This document shows positions 44,096 through 52,663 of a DNA stretch of 64,000 nt, piece after piece. The position numbers and the translations under genes are program-made. The DNA comes from Deltaproteobacteria bacterium (GTDB taxonomy: Bacteria; Bdellovibrionota; JAJCYS01): positions 147,898-211,897 of the forward strand of contig JAJCYS010000008.1 of NCBI GenBank assembly GCA_029262815.1, given 5' to 3'. The notes below the pieces were generated by a model. It did not search any database, was not told where the DNA came from, and saw only the letters and a list, made by a program, of their open reading frames with translations. Each line of letters opens with the position of its first letter. Within the stretch, counting starts at the first letter, position 1.

Positions 44096-45675
44096 ATCTC
44101 TCTTACTAATCGAAATTTTCGCTTAAACTCTTTAGAGGCCTCTACCATATCTTCGGGTCCCGTGATCACCTCAGGTGTCAAGAATATGATGAATCTGCTC
44201 TTTCCATGCGTAAAATTGCGGGTTTTGTCCATATCAAAAATTTTTGTGTTAGCAGCTGGATTTTGCCCAAATCCACGCCTTAAAGTCTCATTAAAGAAGC
44301 CCCCTATCGCCCCACTTTGCCCTTTATTGAGTAAAACTTCGGTTTTGATCTGGTTTGTCGTTGATTGAGCGTTATTGCCCCCTACGAGCTCATTGATGCC
44401 CACATCAACACCTAACTGTATCTGCCTTGATTTATCTAGGATTTTCGCTGAAACAGCAAATTTGGTGTTCACCTGCTTAAAATTGATAATATTATCTCCA
44501 GCCTCTGTCTGTCCGCTCACAAATGGCACATCAATGCCTGTCACGATACTGGCTGGAGATTTGGCATTATCTTTGACTAATACAGTAATCGTTTTGAGTA
44601 GCCTTGCGTGATCAAGTGAGACAGCTCGAGCCAACTTCGGAAATAAATTGCGAATGGTCCCTGTGATCGTACCTTTAAGGCCATCTTTAAGATCTAATGT
44701 AATTTCAGATCTATCTTCAATGGTTGGGGACCATGAGAAAGAAAAAGACCGGACGTATGCTTTACTTAGTTCAACATATTGAAGCAAAATCTTGATCACT
44801 TTTTGGGGCGGGGCTGGTGGCGTTGGGCGAACTGTCATCAAATTCACGATCGTTGGCGACTGTGCTTCCTTCACCCCAGCTGTGGGTTTATAGATCCCCG
44901 GAATCATTGTCTTAGCAATTTTAATAATATTGTCACGCTCTAAGGATCGGTTCACCTGCCCTTCGAAAATGTATTTCCCCTGAATTGCACGAACGGATAC
45001 ACCTGGTTTTGCAATACGCTCTTCGATTTCTTCTGCGTAACGATTTTGAGTATCTGGACTCAGGCGTGTCAAATTAACAACCATCGGGTACTGTTTCACA
45101 ACTGCTAAAATTCGCGTGATATCCCTTGGAATAAGAATTTCTCCGTCTAAGAAGATACGTTGTCCCACGATTCGAAACATGAGCCCTTCAGCTGTGGCTA
45201 GCAGCGTTTTCAGTTCTGATAAAATTTGAGTTAGATTGTGTGGTGAAACACTAATTTTAAAAACAAATCGCAAGAAACGTTTGCTGTCATAAATCCTAAG
45301 CTCAGTTGTCCCTGCTTTCTTCGCCTCGAGCGCAACTTCGCTCCTAGGGCTCCCTTCGGAATCTTTGAGATTAGGAAATGCCTTAAGTTTGATCATTTCA
45401 GTGTTAACGAGCGTGTATGACCCTAATCGAAATGGCATTCGAATAATTTTGGCTTCCCCGATACTTAGCGGGAATTCAAACGAGTCTGACAGGATTTTTT
45501 TTCTTCTCAACCTAGGTTCGTGCTTACTTAAATCCCAGAACGGAATATCGCTCCCTTCAGGAGGCGCAACAGAAGATATGGTTTGAGATTGAGCGTATGC
45601 AAATTGAGTGGCAACTACTACAGCCACTACAGTACACACCATCCATAAAAAAGAAAAACCGCCTTGTTTTCCCAT
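44092..45675 (-). CDS. cpaC: Tad pilus outer-membrane secretin
   Basis: 527 residues from ATG 45675 (a TTG 18 bases upstream is less likely). The signal peptide is FSFLWMVCTVVAVVVATQFA. An N-terminal BON/pilus domain (FEFPLSIGEAKIIRMPFRLG) is followed by a secretin domain with VPFVSGQTEAGD, VDVGINELVGG, and the C-terminal GKSRFIIFLTPEVITGPEDM. It forms the outer-membrane channel for the pilus. The neighbours cpaB and the fused ATPase are in the standard rcp/tad order. Confidence 0.9.
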   Translation of the reverse strand: MGKQGGFSFLWMVCTVVAVVVATQFAYAQSQTISSVAPPEGSDIPFWDLSKHEPRLRRKKILSDSFEFPLSIGEAKIIRMPFRLGSYTLVNTEMIKLKAFPNLKDSEGSPRSEVALEAKKAGTTELRIYDSKRFLRFVFKISVSPHNLTQILSELKTLLATAEGLMFRIVGQRIFLDGEILIPRDITRILAVVKQYPMVVNLTRLSPDTQNRYAEEIEERIAKPGVSVRAIQGKYIFEGQVNRSLERDNIIKIAKTMIPGIYKPTAGVKEAQSPTIVNLMTVRPTPPAPPQKVIKILLQYVELSKAYVRSFSFSWSPTIEDRSEITLDLKDGLKGTITGTIRNLFPKLARAVSLDHARLLKTITVLVKDNAKSPASIVTGIDVPFVSGQTEAGDNIINFKQVNTKFAVSAKILDKSRQIQLGVDVGINELVGGNNAQSTTNQIKTEVLLNKGQSGAIGGFFNETLRRGFGQNPAANTKIFDMDKTRNFTHGKSRFIIFLTPEVITGPEDMVEASKEFKRKFRLVREI

Positions 45676-45704
45676 ACTTGTATTGTAACTCAACTGGATT
45701 AATA

Positions 45705-46484
45705 TTACTTGTTAAGTAGGTTCTCTTGTTTAAAGCTTGTCGTCTCACCTACTCTTCGATCATTTCCATTTCGCAGAACAACATAATTTTGTCCCCCCGA
45801 AGCCATCGTCCAAATAAGCTTTTGTGCATTTTCGGGCGTTAGCTCGATCGTAATCGTTGTAAATGCACGTTTGGTACGTAAATCCTCAACCCTTGGTTGT
45901 TGGCTGACAGGATCCAGCAAGAGTTCTCTCGGGATCTCATTTTGTATCTGTGCTCCAGTTGCCAATACGAGCACATCTTGCAAAATGTTCCTCACAACAA
46001 TTTCTTGGGACGTCCCCTCTCTCACTGTCAGAGCGGATAAAATATCAATTCGGTTTCCAGGTTTAATGAGTTTATTGACAGCCGTTGCTTCAGAAACCGG
46101 AATACTGATCGCTCTTTTCCCGATTGAAACTTGACCACTCACACCCGTTTCAACCCCTTGGAATAATAGCTTGGTCTTCACAATTTGTTCACCCCGTAAA
46201 ATGGTCGTCGAGGCGACAGTCTTTGCTGTGATGAATAACGCTTCGCGCTCATCAGCTGTGATATATCCCGGCTGCAAGAATCGTTTCGGCACCGGGACGG
46301 CCTCAATCATATCGGGATAAATATCTTGTAGCCCTTGAATATCTTGCTTCGCAATAAGCACTACGACTTCCTCTCCAAATGCTCGTTTTACCTCTGCTTC
46401 CTTGTCAGACACATAGGAATAAACCATTAACATAGCTAGTCCTGCAATGGCTGCACTAATGGTCAGCGCTCGTGAGTTACTCAT
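45705..46484 (-). CDS. cpaB: Tad pilus assembly protein CpaB (RcpC)
   Basis: 259 residues from ATG 46484, 7 bases behind AGGAGG. One N-terminal membrane helix (ALTISAAIAGLAMLMVYSYV) is followed by a SAF domain (VVVLIAKQDIQGLQDIYPDM) and an RcpC domain (SIPVSEATAVNKLIKPGNRIDIL, TTITIELTPENAQKLIWTMA). It works in the periplasm beside the secretin. Typical length and context. Confidence 0.93.
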   Translation of the reverse strand: MSNSRALTISAAIAGLAMLMVYSYVSDKEAEVKRAFGEEVVVLIAKQDIQGLQDIYPDMIEAVPVPKRFLQPGYITADEREALFITAKTVASTTILRGEQIVKTKLLFQGVETGVSGQVSIGKRAISIPVSEATAVNKLIKPGNRIDILSALTVREGTSQEIVVRNILQDVLVLATGAQIQNEIPRELLLDPVSQQPRVEDLRTKRAFTTITIELTPENAQKLIWTMASGGQNYVVLRNGNDRRVGETTSFKQENLLNK

Positions 46485-46495
46485 GATGTATCCTC

Positions 46496-46891
46496 CTAAT
46501 CACACTCTGGCCGCACACAAATTCCTAATCGTGATCGAACCAATACTTTTGCCCCTTGACGGGCTTGAAAATCGATTAAACTACCTGCTAAGGTTTTGGT
46601 ACTATAAGGTCTGTTTTCGTAAGTAACCCACATGGCACCTTTTCCAAAAGGGACTGCCAATGGGGGACCTGCTGGATTTGGACCCAAATAATCCACTGTG
46701 TATTTCGCATAATTATTGAGACGTAAAAATAAATTAAGCCGAAGATACTTCTGCTGTTCTGCAGAAGCGCGAACGACCTCAACCCCTTGCATCAACCAAA
46801 CAATCAAAACAATGATCAAAGGAAGGATAAAAATCATCTCGATAAGCGCCTGCCCTTTTTGGGTATTCGGCCGCCTTTTACTAACACCCAT
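46496..46891 (-). CDS. TadE-like pseudopilin
   Basis: 131 residues. The leader MGVSKRRPNTQKG precedes QALIEMIFILPLIIVLIVWL with Glu at position 5, the TadE pattern. The mature tail has two Cys near the end (GICVRPECD). It overlaps the upstream gene by 11 bases and is followed by cpaB at 11 bases. Confidence 0.85.
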   Translation of the reverse strand: MGVSKRRPNTQKGQALIEMIFILPLIIVLIVWLMQGVEVVRASAEQQKYLRLNLFLRLNNYAKYTVDYLGPNPAGPPLAVPFGKGAMWVTYENRPYSTKTLAGSLIDFQARQGAKVLVRSRLGICVRPECD

Positions 46892-47513
46892 TATCTGAGG
46901 CCTCCCGCAATACTGCTTCTCGGTTTACGCCTTGAAGATAAGGGAAATGTTTATCGACAAATTTTTCAAAATATTTGTAACATTCATCCTGGCTGGGTTC
47001 TCTGTCCATGTATGTTTCTGAAACAAGCTTCAATCGAGAAATTCGTTTGACATCTTCGCCTCGAATAATACCCAACGGCGGGATCAAGAACAGAGGCACC
47101 TCATATTCCATACGAACCCCTGACACAATGCGTACACCCGTCTTGGGATTAGGATATGTCGCAATGGATCGTACAGCCCGATCCGGTGCTGTTAAAAACT
47201 TTACCATTGGGCCGAATGCACCTTCGCCCCGCATGCCCAACATTCTAGTCAACATCTTTTGCGCCAACGCCTCTTGAATTTCTCGGTTATGGTGGGATGC
47301 GTACAAGGTCCGCGCTGACATAAAAACGGCGTAATCAATGTACTGCGTGACTAAAAATACATAGCAAAGGTTTATGAACAGGAAGATAAAGAACAAAATT
47401 GAAGACGACACAAGTACGAATTCAAGCACACTTTGCCCCTTTTGCGTTTGGCGTCTTGGCTTAAAAATGACGCGGCACCACTTTCGATGGATGGCCCGGA
47501 TGTTTAGCATCAT
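46881..47513 (-). CDS. TadE/TadF-like pseudopilin
   Basis: 210 residues from ATG 47513; GTG 47528 (GGGGAG only 3 bases away) is an alternative. After a long basic leader, the junction KG-QSVLEFVLVSSSILFFIF fits a class III prepilin. The mature domain of about 165 residues includes SGVRMEYEVPLFLIPPLG and ends in Cys. It overlaps the Flp-like gene upstream by 53 bases. Confidence 0.8.
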   Translation of the reverse strand: MMLNIRAIHRKWCRVIFKPRRQTQKGQSVLEFVLVSSSILFFIFLFINLCYVFLVTQYIDYAVFMSARTLYASHHNREIQEALAQKMLTRMLGMRGEGAFGPMVKFLTAPDRAVRSIATYPNPKTGVRIVSGVRMEYEVPLFLIPPLGIIRGEDVKRISRLKLVSETYMDREPSQDECYKYFEKFVDKHFPYLQGVNREAVLREASDNGC

Positions 47514-47715
47514 AGCTGTTATTCGCACGTACTCCCCTGTCACCGTATCGGACAACACCTTCGAAACCTTTACTTATGGTTGTTAAAATTTTTGGCAATG
47601 GCGTTTGCATAGCCTTCATCGCGGCAAAAATTACCACAGTCATCATGGCAGTCAACATAATGTACTCAATGACCGTTTGGCCTTTCTCTGACTGTTTTTG
47701 ATTCAACTGAACCAC
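47461..47715 (-). CDS. Flp-type pilin
   Basis: 84 residues from GTG 47715 with GGAAG about 6 bases upstream. The leader VQLNQKQSEKG precedes QTVIEYIMLTAMMTVVIFAA, with the conserved Glu-Tyr of Flp pilins, and a polar tail follows. Together with the gene at 48427 the operon has two Flp-like pilins. Confidence 0.85.
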   Translation of the reverse strand: MVQLNQKQSEKGQTVIEYIMLTAMMTVVIFAAMKAMQTPLPKILTTISKGFEGVVRYGDRGVRANNSYDAKHPGHPSKVVPRHF

Positions 47716-47718
47716 AGC

Positions 47719-48228
47719 TCACTTCCAAATTAAATATGCCCATGTGCCTAAGAACATGGCGAGCCCCAATGGCCTTTGATAGACACGACTGGGCGTCAAC
47801 ATCCACCGCTTGGCATACAGGCTTAACCAGAGCCCTTTTACAAAATCCAGTAGACGGCCATCTTCAATCATGTAAAGAATTGAGACCAGACCTGCCGAAA
47901 TAAACATACAGGCTAATGCAAATGGCATATCTGAGGGCCCAACCCACGCATAAAAAGCCATCATAAATTTAACATCCCCAGCTGCAATCACCTTGAGAGA
48001 CATCAACCCCGTACACAAGACAAACCAGAGAACACCAATACCGATATAGGTACTGAGATACAAAAATCCATTCCAAATCGAATCAAATTCGACCAACAAT
48101 AAAACATGATAAAGAAATCCGGCAAAGAAAATCGGGAACGTTATCGCATTAAATATCTTCTTATGGATCATGTCTGTCATGGCACAGACGAGCGAAAATG
48201 ACAAAAGAACGGCGTCTACAGGCATCAT
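47719..48228 (-). CDS. cpaA: prepilin peptidase (TadV/CpaA, A24 family)
   Basis: 169 residues from ATG 48228, which overlaps the preceding stop (ATGA). About five membrane helices are seen. The two catalytic Asp are D19 (CAMTDMIHKKIFN) and the one in AAGDVKFM (normally GxGD; here AGD). It cleaves the leader peptides of the Flp-like and TadE-like proteins at the inner membrane, probably for both pilin clusters in this window. Typical TadV length, without the N-methylation domain of larger type IV enzymes. Confidence 0.88.
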   Translation of the reverse strand: MMPVDAVLLSFSLVCAMTDMIHKKIFNAITFPIFFAGFLYHVLLLVEFDSIWNGFLYLSTYIGIGVLWFVLCTGLMSLKVIAAGDVKFMMAFYAWVGPSDMPFALACMFISAGLVSILYMIEDGRLLDFVKGLWLSLYAKRWMLTPSRVYQRPLGLAMFLGTWAYLIWK

Positions 48229-48440
48229 CCCGGCGGCCAACCCGCACCCGTAAGCAAAATAATACTTAGATTACCGCCGAGTTGTCGAGCTCCTAAAGTA
48301 AGCACCTCGGTGAAATATTTAAACAACCAGTTCCCAAACACAGACAAAAGCAAAAACAACAGAAGCATCTCAACCAACGCCTGACCACGCCTCTGAGTTA
48401 ACCCTTTTTGGATCCATGAAAAAACTTTAGAACGCACCAT
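48225..48440 (-). CDS. small pseudopilin-like protein
   Basis: 71 residues. The leader MVRSKVFSWIQKGLTQRRG precedes QALVEMLLLFLLLSVFGNW, a class III prepilin junction with Glu at position 5. A short tail follows. It is embedded between flp and the peptidase gene with overlaps on both sides. Confidence 0.75.
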   Translation of the reverse strand: MVRSKVFSWIQKGLTQRRGQALVEMLLLFLLLSVFGNWLFKYFTEVLTLGARQLGGNLSIILLTGAGWPPG

Positions 48441-48630
48441 CGATGTTATTCACTTTTTTCTCAATTTGGGTAAACACGGTGTCTACTAATGATTTGAACC
48501 GGGTTTTAAATTGCTGCCCTAGAGTTAAAACCACACCGACAATCACTGCAATAATTAGCATGTACTCCACCGCAGTTTGCCCTGTCTCATCCTCCAAAAA
48601 CTCAGCCCAAAAACGGCCCCAAGTTCCCAT
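48427..48630 (-). CDS. flp: Flp pilin, first gene of the tad operon
   Basis: 67 residues from ATG 48630, just behind GAGGAGG; an upstream ATG in the same frame lies before the ribosome site. The leader MGTWGRFWAEFLEDETG precedes QTAVEYMLIIAVIVGVVLTL, the canonical Flp signature (Glu-Tyr at positions 5 and 6), and a short polar tail. It is the probable major pilin. The sigma-28-like site lies about 45 bases upstream. Confidence 0.92.
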   Translation of the reverse strand: MGTWGRFWAEFLEDETGQTAVEYMLIIAVIVGVVLTLGQQFKTRFKSLVDTVFTQIEKKVNNIDGAF

Positions 48631-48676
48631 ATCGCCTCCTCGTACGCCGCGCAACACATGCACGGTTTCATCTTCT

Positions 48677-48704
48677 ATATCGGCTAGTTAAGGACTAAAC
48701 CTGA
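48677..48704 (-). promoter_or_regulatory. sigma-28 (FliA)-like promoter of the tad operon
   Basis: The minus strand reads TCAGGTTT (48704-48697), a 12-base spacer, GCCGATAT (48684-48677). Against TAAAGTTT and GCCGATAA this is 6/8 and 7/8; the usual spacer is 11. It is positioned to start transcription about 40 bases before ATG 48630. The matching sigma factor is encoded at 14.5 kb. Confidence 0.5.
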
Positions 48705-48770
48705 GGCTAGAGTTGCTTTCTATAGATTTTTAATCCAAAACAGAGTAACCTTTTGAAATCAAAGGAAAAT

Positions 48771-49415
48771 ATGCCAGCAAAATCAATCAAAAGCAAAGCT
48801 TTAGTGAGCTGTTTAAAGCAGGTTTATCCTGATGCTACCTGTGAGTTGAACTACGAAACCCCTTTTCAGTTACTCATTGCCACCGTTTTAAGTGCTCAGT
48901 GTACGGATAAACGGGTGAATATCGTGACTCAGGTATTATTCCGAAAGTATCCAGATGCTGCTCGACTCTCTAAATGCACGATCAAAACTTTAGAAGCGTT
49001 GGTACGCTCTACTGGGTTTTATCGAAATAAAGCAAAGAATATCCTGGCAACCTCTAAAATACTTGTCCAAGAATATGATGAGAAGGTACCACAAACACTC
49101 GAAGCATTAACCCAACTGCCAGGCGTGGGACGTAAGACCGCAAACGTTGTGTTAAACAACGCTTTTCACATACCGTCTGGAGTAGTTGTTGACACGCACG
49201 TCTCTAGGCTATCAAAACGATTCGGATGGACAACCTCGAAAAACCCTGAACACATTGAGCAGACATTACAAAAGATCATCCCGAAAAAAGACTGGATCAT
49301 ATTGTCACATTTACTTATTGCCCATGGGCGCAACCATTGCAAAGCTCAAAATCCAAAATGTAGGTCGTGTCCCTTGGAATCGATCTGCCCCCAGATTGAT
49401 GTACCGAAGAAATAA
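48771..49415 (+). CDS. nth: endonuclease III
   Basis: 214 residues from ATG 48771 behind AAAGGA; an upstream TTG is not needed. The helix-hairpin-helix LPGVGRKTANVVL carries the catalytic Lys, and the catalytic Asp is in VVDTHVSRLSKR. The 4Fe-4S cluster Cys are at the end, in HCKAQNPKCRSCPLESICP. It removes oxidised pyrimidines from DNA and cuts the abasic site. It diverges from the tad operon. Confidence 0.96.
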   Translation: MPAKSIKSKALVSCLKQVYPDATCELNYETPFQLLIATVLSAQCTDKRVNIVTQVLFRKYPDAARLSKCTIKTLEALVRSTGFYRNKAKNILATSKILVQEYDEKVPQTLEALTQLPGVGRKTANVVLNNAFHIPSGVVVDTHVSRLSKRFGWTTSKNPEHIEQTLQKIIPKKDWIILSHLLIAHGRNHCKAQNPKCRSCPLESICPQIDVPKK

Positions 49416-49445
49416 GATTGAGTTACATGATATGATGGCTACGTC

Positions 49446-50723
49446 ATGGGGGGCAGCAAACGTTTTTACACCTTTCCTAGGAAGTTCAAATGGAGCGTTT
49501 CTTGTAGCCTAACACCACCGAAACTCGCTTGCGACTGGCATCTTTGGAAGCAGCTCGGACACGATTTTCCACTATCCCTATGGCCACCACATTTTCATGA
49601 ACAAACGTCTATAGAGGCAGTCATTGATTTTCTAAAGGAAGCCCATATTTCGAACTTAACGTGTCCTCTTTTTCTGAGTGACATTATGCCAACCCCCCAT
49701 CAAATAAATACTGATGCAATACAAGTTTATGTAAATCGGCTCAGGCAATTGAAAACACACGGAATTTCTGTGACACTCATTCTGCATCCATTTATCCACC
49801 CTACTTGGTTTCATGAACAAACACCCTGGCACTCGCCAAGTTCTGTTGAGTCATTTTTAAGACCATTTAAACAAGTCATCCCCATTTTAATGCCCTTTGT
49901 CGATCAATGGATTACCTTTAATGAGATGAATGCTTGGCTTTTTGGGGCTTATTTTGAAGGCTGTTTTCCCCCTGGTCACATGAATCCACATCTAACAGCA
50001 ATGGCCTGTCGAAACATTATTGAGTGCCACGTCAAACTATATGACTATTTAAAACAGACACAGCTTAAACTCGGCTTTGACCAATCAGTTGGCTTGTCAC
50101 TGCATACCAGTTATTTCTATCCATCTAGAAAAACTCACTTAGGAGATTGGGCGAAAGCATCTTTTATGACCCGAGTTTATCAACAAAGTTTTTTTGATAT
50201 TTTTAAAAAAGGAACATGGGCTGGCACCCGCTACTTAAAAGAAACACCTATTGATCTAAATTTTGCTAAAGGGGCGCTCGATTTTATGGGGCTTACTTAT
50301 TTTTCACAGACAGCTGTCAAATCTCAAGCTGACATGCCATTCAAAGCAAAACCCTCCCCATCCATTTCAAAGTCACCGCTTTCTTTGCTTAACTGGGAGT
50401 CTTCACCTAAAGGGCTCTATAAGGTACTCAAGCAATGCGCAACCTACAAAATACCCCTATATATTTGTGACAATAGCTTCCCCTCTTTGAATGAACAGGC
50501 CAAAAGCCGTGTGGTGCATCAAAATTTATTTCAAATAAAAAAAGCATTAGAAAACAAAGTTCCTCTTAAAGGATACTGCTACGGCGCACTTTACGACAGC
50601 CAGCAGACAAAACATCAAGGTATTGCAAGTTGGGACGCTCACAAAAGACGTTTGATGCTCAACAAATCTGGAATCTATTATTCTGGCACTGTCAAAACAA
50701 ACACCATGATGTTACACGCATGA
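49446..50723 (+). CDS. divergent GH1 glycosidase-like protein with altered nucleophile motif
   Basis: 425 residues. GH1 landmarks run in order: HPFIHPTW (H..P.W), WITFNEMNAW with acid/base E160, GAYFEGCFPPG, DFMGLTYFSQTAV (usual DF.G.NYY), NWESSPKGLYKVL (usual GWe..P.GL), and GYCYGALYD near the end (usual GY..WSL.D). The nucleophile motif TENG is replaced by CDNS, with Asp342 where Glu belongs, and NEP is NEM. Activity on beta-glycosides is therefore doubtful; a lectin-like or altered-mechanism role is possible. No signal peptide. It is coupled to the deacetylase by ATGA. Confidence 0.75.
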   Translation: MGGSKRFYTFPRKFKWSVSCSLTPPKLACDWHLWKQLGHDFPLSLWPPHFHEQTSIEAVIDFLKEAHISNLTCPLFLSDIMPTPHQINTDAIQVYVNRLRQLKTHGISVTLILHPFIHPTWFHEQTPWHSPSSVESFLRPFKQVIPILMPFVDQWITFNEMNAWLFGAYFEGCFPPGHMNPHLTAMACRNIIECHVKLYDYLKQTQLKLGFDQSVGLSLHTSYFYPSRKTHLGDWAKASFMTRVYQQSFFDIFKKGTWAGTRYLKETPIDLNFAKGALDFMGLTYFSQTAVKSQADMPFKAKPSPSISKSPLSLLNWESSPKGLYKVLKQCATYKIPLYICDNSFPSLNEQAKSRVVHQNLFQIKKALENKVPLKGYCYGALYDSQQTKHQGIASWDAHKRRLMLNKSGIYYSGTVKTNTMMLHA

Positions 50724-51505
50724 GTTTCATTACATTGACTTGGCTGACGCTTTTATTCATTTTTTCGTCATTACGGTTTGCATGGTGGCGCATCCCGCCC
50801 TCATTGAGTCGACCGAGAATATTGATGTATCACATGATCGAACCCCATCGACCTGACCATCAATTAAATGCCTATAGAGTTTCTCCGGACACATTTGAGT
50901 TACATCTTAAGTGGATCACAAAAAACAATTGGACTACTTACACAATATCCGAATACCAAATTCTGAATAAAAAGCCAAAAAAATCACTGTGTCTGACGTT
51001 TGACGATGGATTTGGAAGTCTATTTACAAATGCTTTTCCGTTATTAAAAAAATACAATTGCAAAGCCACAATCTACCTAGTTCCTGATCGACAAACAAAT
51101 GTTTGGGATTTGGGTATTGAAAAAGATGGGACTTCTCTACTGACTAAAGAGCAAATCCAAGAACTGAGTCATTCAGGGCTGGTTGAGTTTGGGTCACATA
51201 CGGCTACTCATGCTGATCTCAAACAAGCCGATATTCATAGAATCAAACATGAGCTTATGGCCTCAAAGAAAAAAATTGAAAACCTTGTGAATCAGCCTTG
51301 TCGTTCATTCGCCTATCCTTACGGGCGATTTACGAAACAATCCATTTCATGGGTTAAAGAGGCAGCTTACAAAACAGCTGTTACAACACGCCCAGGTATT
51401 GCTGATTTTAATAACCCGTATCAATTAAACCGTATAAACATGCATGGATTTGATACCTTTTTTGATTTTTATCTACGTCTAACACGTGGCAAAAACAAAC
51501 TATAA
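50720..51505 (+). CDS. polysaccharide deacetylase (NodB/CE4 family), membrane-anchored
   Basis: 261 residues from ATG 50720, overlapping the previous stop. An N-terminal membrane anchor (TLTWLTLLFIFSSLRFAWW) precedes the catalytic domain. Motif 1 is LTFDDGF with the two Asp, motif 2 SHTATH with the His pair, and motif 3 AYPYGRF. CE4 enzymes remove N- or O-acetyl groups from peptidoglycan, chitin-like or exopolysaccharide chains. Pairing with the GH1-like protein suggests a glycan of the envelope as target. Confidence 0.9.
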   Translation: MSFITLTWLTLLFIFSSLRFAWWRIPPSLSRPRILMYHMIEPHRPDHQLNAYRVSPDTFELHLKWITKNNWTTYTISEYQILNKKPKKSLCLTFDDGFGSLFTNAFPLLKKYNCKATIYLVPDRQTNVWDLGIEKDGTSLLTKEQIQELSHSGLVEFGSHTATHADLKQADIHRIKHELMASKKKIENLVNQPCRSFAYPYGRFTKQSISWVKEAAYKTAVTTRPGIADFNNPYQLNRINMHGFDTFFDFYLRLTRGKNKL

Positions 51506-51514
51506 GGGGAAGTG

Positions 51515-51955
51515 ATGATCACATTAATGATTCATACTGGACTATGCATATTTATGACGGGCTTAACTTGGACGATGCAAATTGTTCACTATCCTGCATT
51601 TCGCTATATTGATGAAACTAGATTTTGTAATTTCACGCGATTTCACACGAGACATATCAGCTTTATTGTTGCGCCGATGATGTTAGCAGAACTGATTAGC
51701 GGTCTATACTTAGCCATTATATCCGAGGCAACTATTCTATATTTTGCCTATATCAACTTAGGTTTGCTTGTAACAATTTGGGCCAGCACTTTCATTCTAA
51801 GTGTCCCGTGCCACAAGAGACTCTCAGTTGAGTGTGACGTTTCAGCAATTTCAAAATTGGTGTCGACAAACTGGATCAGAACGTTTCTATGGACAGCTCG
51901 TTCGTGCCTCTTGTGCTATGCTGTCTTGACGCTGTATCGCTCACACCCTCTCTAG
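51515..51955 (+). CDS. small integral membrane protein
   Basis: 146 residues from ATG 51515 behind AAGGGGAAG. Four membrane helices are seen, with the motif WTMQIVHYPAFRYID near the start and HTRHISFIVAPMMLAELISG, a pattern found in a family of uncharacterised bacterial membrane proteins. No known activity. It follows the deacetylase at 9 bases and precedes the transporter at 16 bases, so it is probably in the same operon. Confidence 0.8.
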   Translation: MITLMIHTGLCIFMTGLTWTMQIVHYPAFRYIDETRFCNFTRFHTRHISFIVAPMMLAELISGLYLAIISEATILYFAYINLGLLVTIWASTFILSVPCHKRLSVECDVSAISKLVSTNWIRTFLWTARSCLLCYAVLTLYRSHPL

Positions 51956-51971
51956 AAAGGACACCTGCCTA

Positions 51972-52628
51972 ATGATGAATTCAACACGCTCATTGAAAAT
52001 TTTCTTTATTCTCAATTTACTTGCTGTTGTTGGACTTTGTGCCTCTGCCATCACAGCAGCTAAAATTGTCGATTTCGGATTTTTTGTTTTCCCTTGTTCA
52101 AATATAATTTTTTCGCTCCTCACCTTTCCAATTACAGACATTATTTCAGAAGTGTGGGGCAAACAGTACGCTAAAATAACCGTCTACATATCTTTCTTTG
52201 CTCAAGCTTTATTTGTAGGATTGATACAGCTTTCAATCTATGCGCCTGCTGCGTCTTTTTGGCAAAATCATAGTGCTTACAACATTGTTTTAAGTACTGG
52301 ACCTCGAGTGTTGATCGCAAGTATGGTTGCTTTTTTAACTGCGCAGTTCTGGGATGTCTATATCTACGCTTATCTAAAACGGTCCACTAAGGGTCGATTT
52401 CTCTGGATTCGAAATAATATTTCTACGTTCTCAAGCCAACTTATTAATTCAACTTTATTCATCACGATCGTTTTTTATAACAAACAGCCAATTCTTCCCC
52501 TTATCATCGGGTCTATTTTTCTCAAATGGATGATTGCCGCATTTGACACACCCCTAGTGTATTATGGCGTCCATAAAATCAACTACTTACTTAAAGGTGA
52601 GTCTTTAGCATTTAAGGCCACTGAGTAG
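51972..52628 (+). CDS. yhhQ: queuosine precursor transporter (YhhQ/VUT family)
   Basis: 218 residues with about six membrane helices. Family features are ANKI-like AAKIVDFGFFVFPCSNIIFS, TDIISEVWGKQYA near the start, and RNNISTFSSQLINSTLFI later (usually S.liDs; here Asn). The family takes up the 7-deazaguanine precursors of queuosine. It implies salvage of queuosine precursor in this organism, although no tgt or que gene is in the window. Confidence 0.85.
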   Translation: MMNSTRSLKIFFILNLLAVVGLCASAITAAKIVDFGFFVFPCSNIIFSLLTFPITDIISEVWGKQYAKITVYISFFAQALFVGLIQLSIYAPAASFWQNHSAYNIVLSTGPRVLIASMVAFLTAQFWDVYIYAYLKRSTKGRFLWIRNNISTFSSQLINSTLFITIVFYNKQPILPLIIGSIFLKWMIAAFDTPLVYYGVHKINYLLKGESLAFKATE

Positions 52629-52663
52629 AGGATCCCCACTAATGATAAAATATACATATAGGG

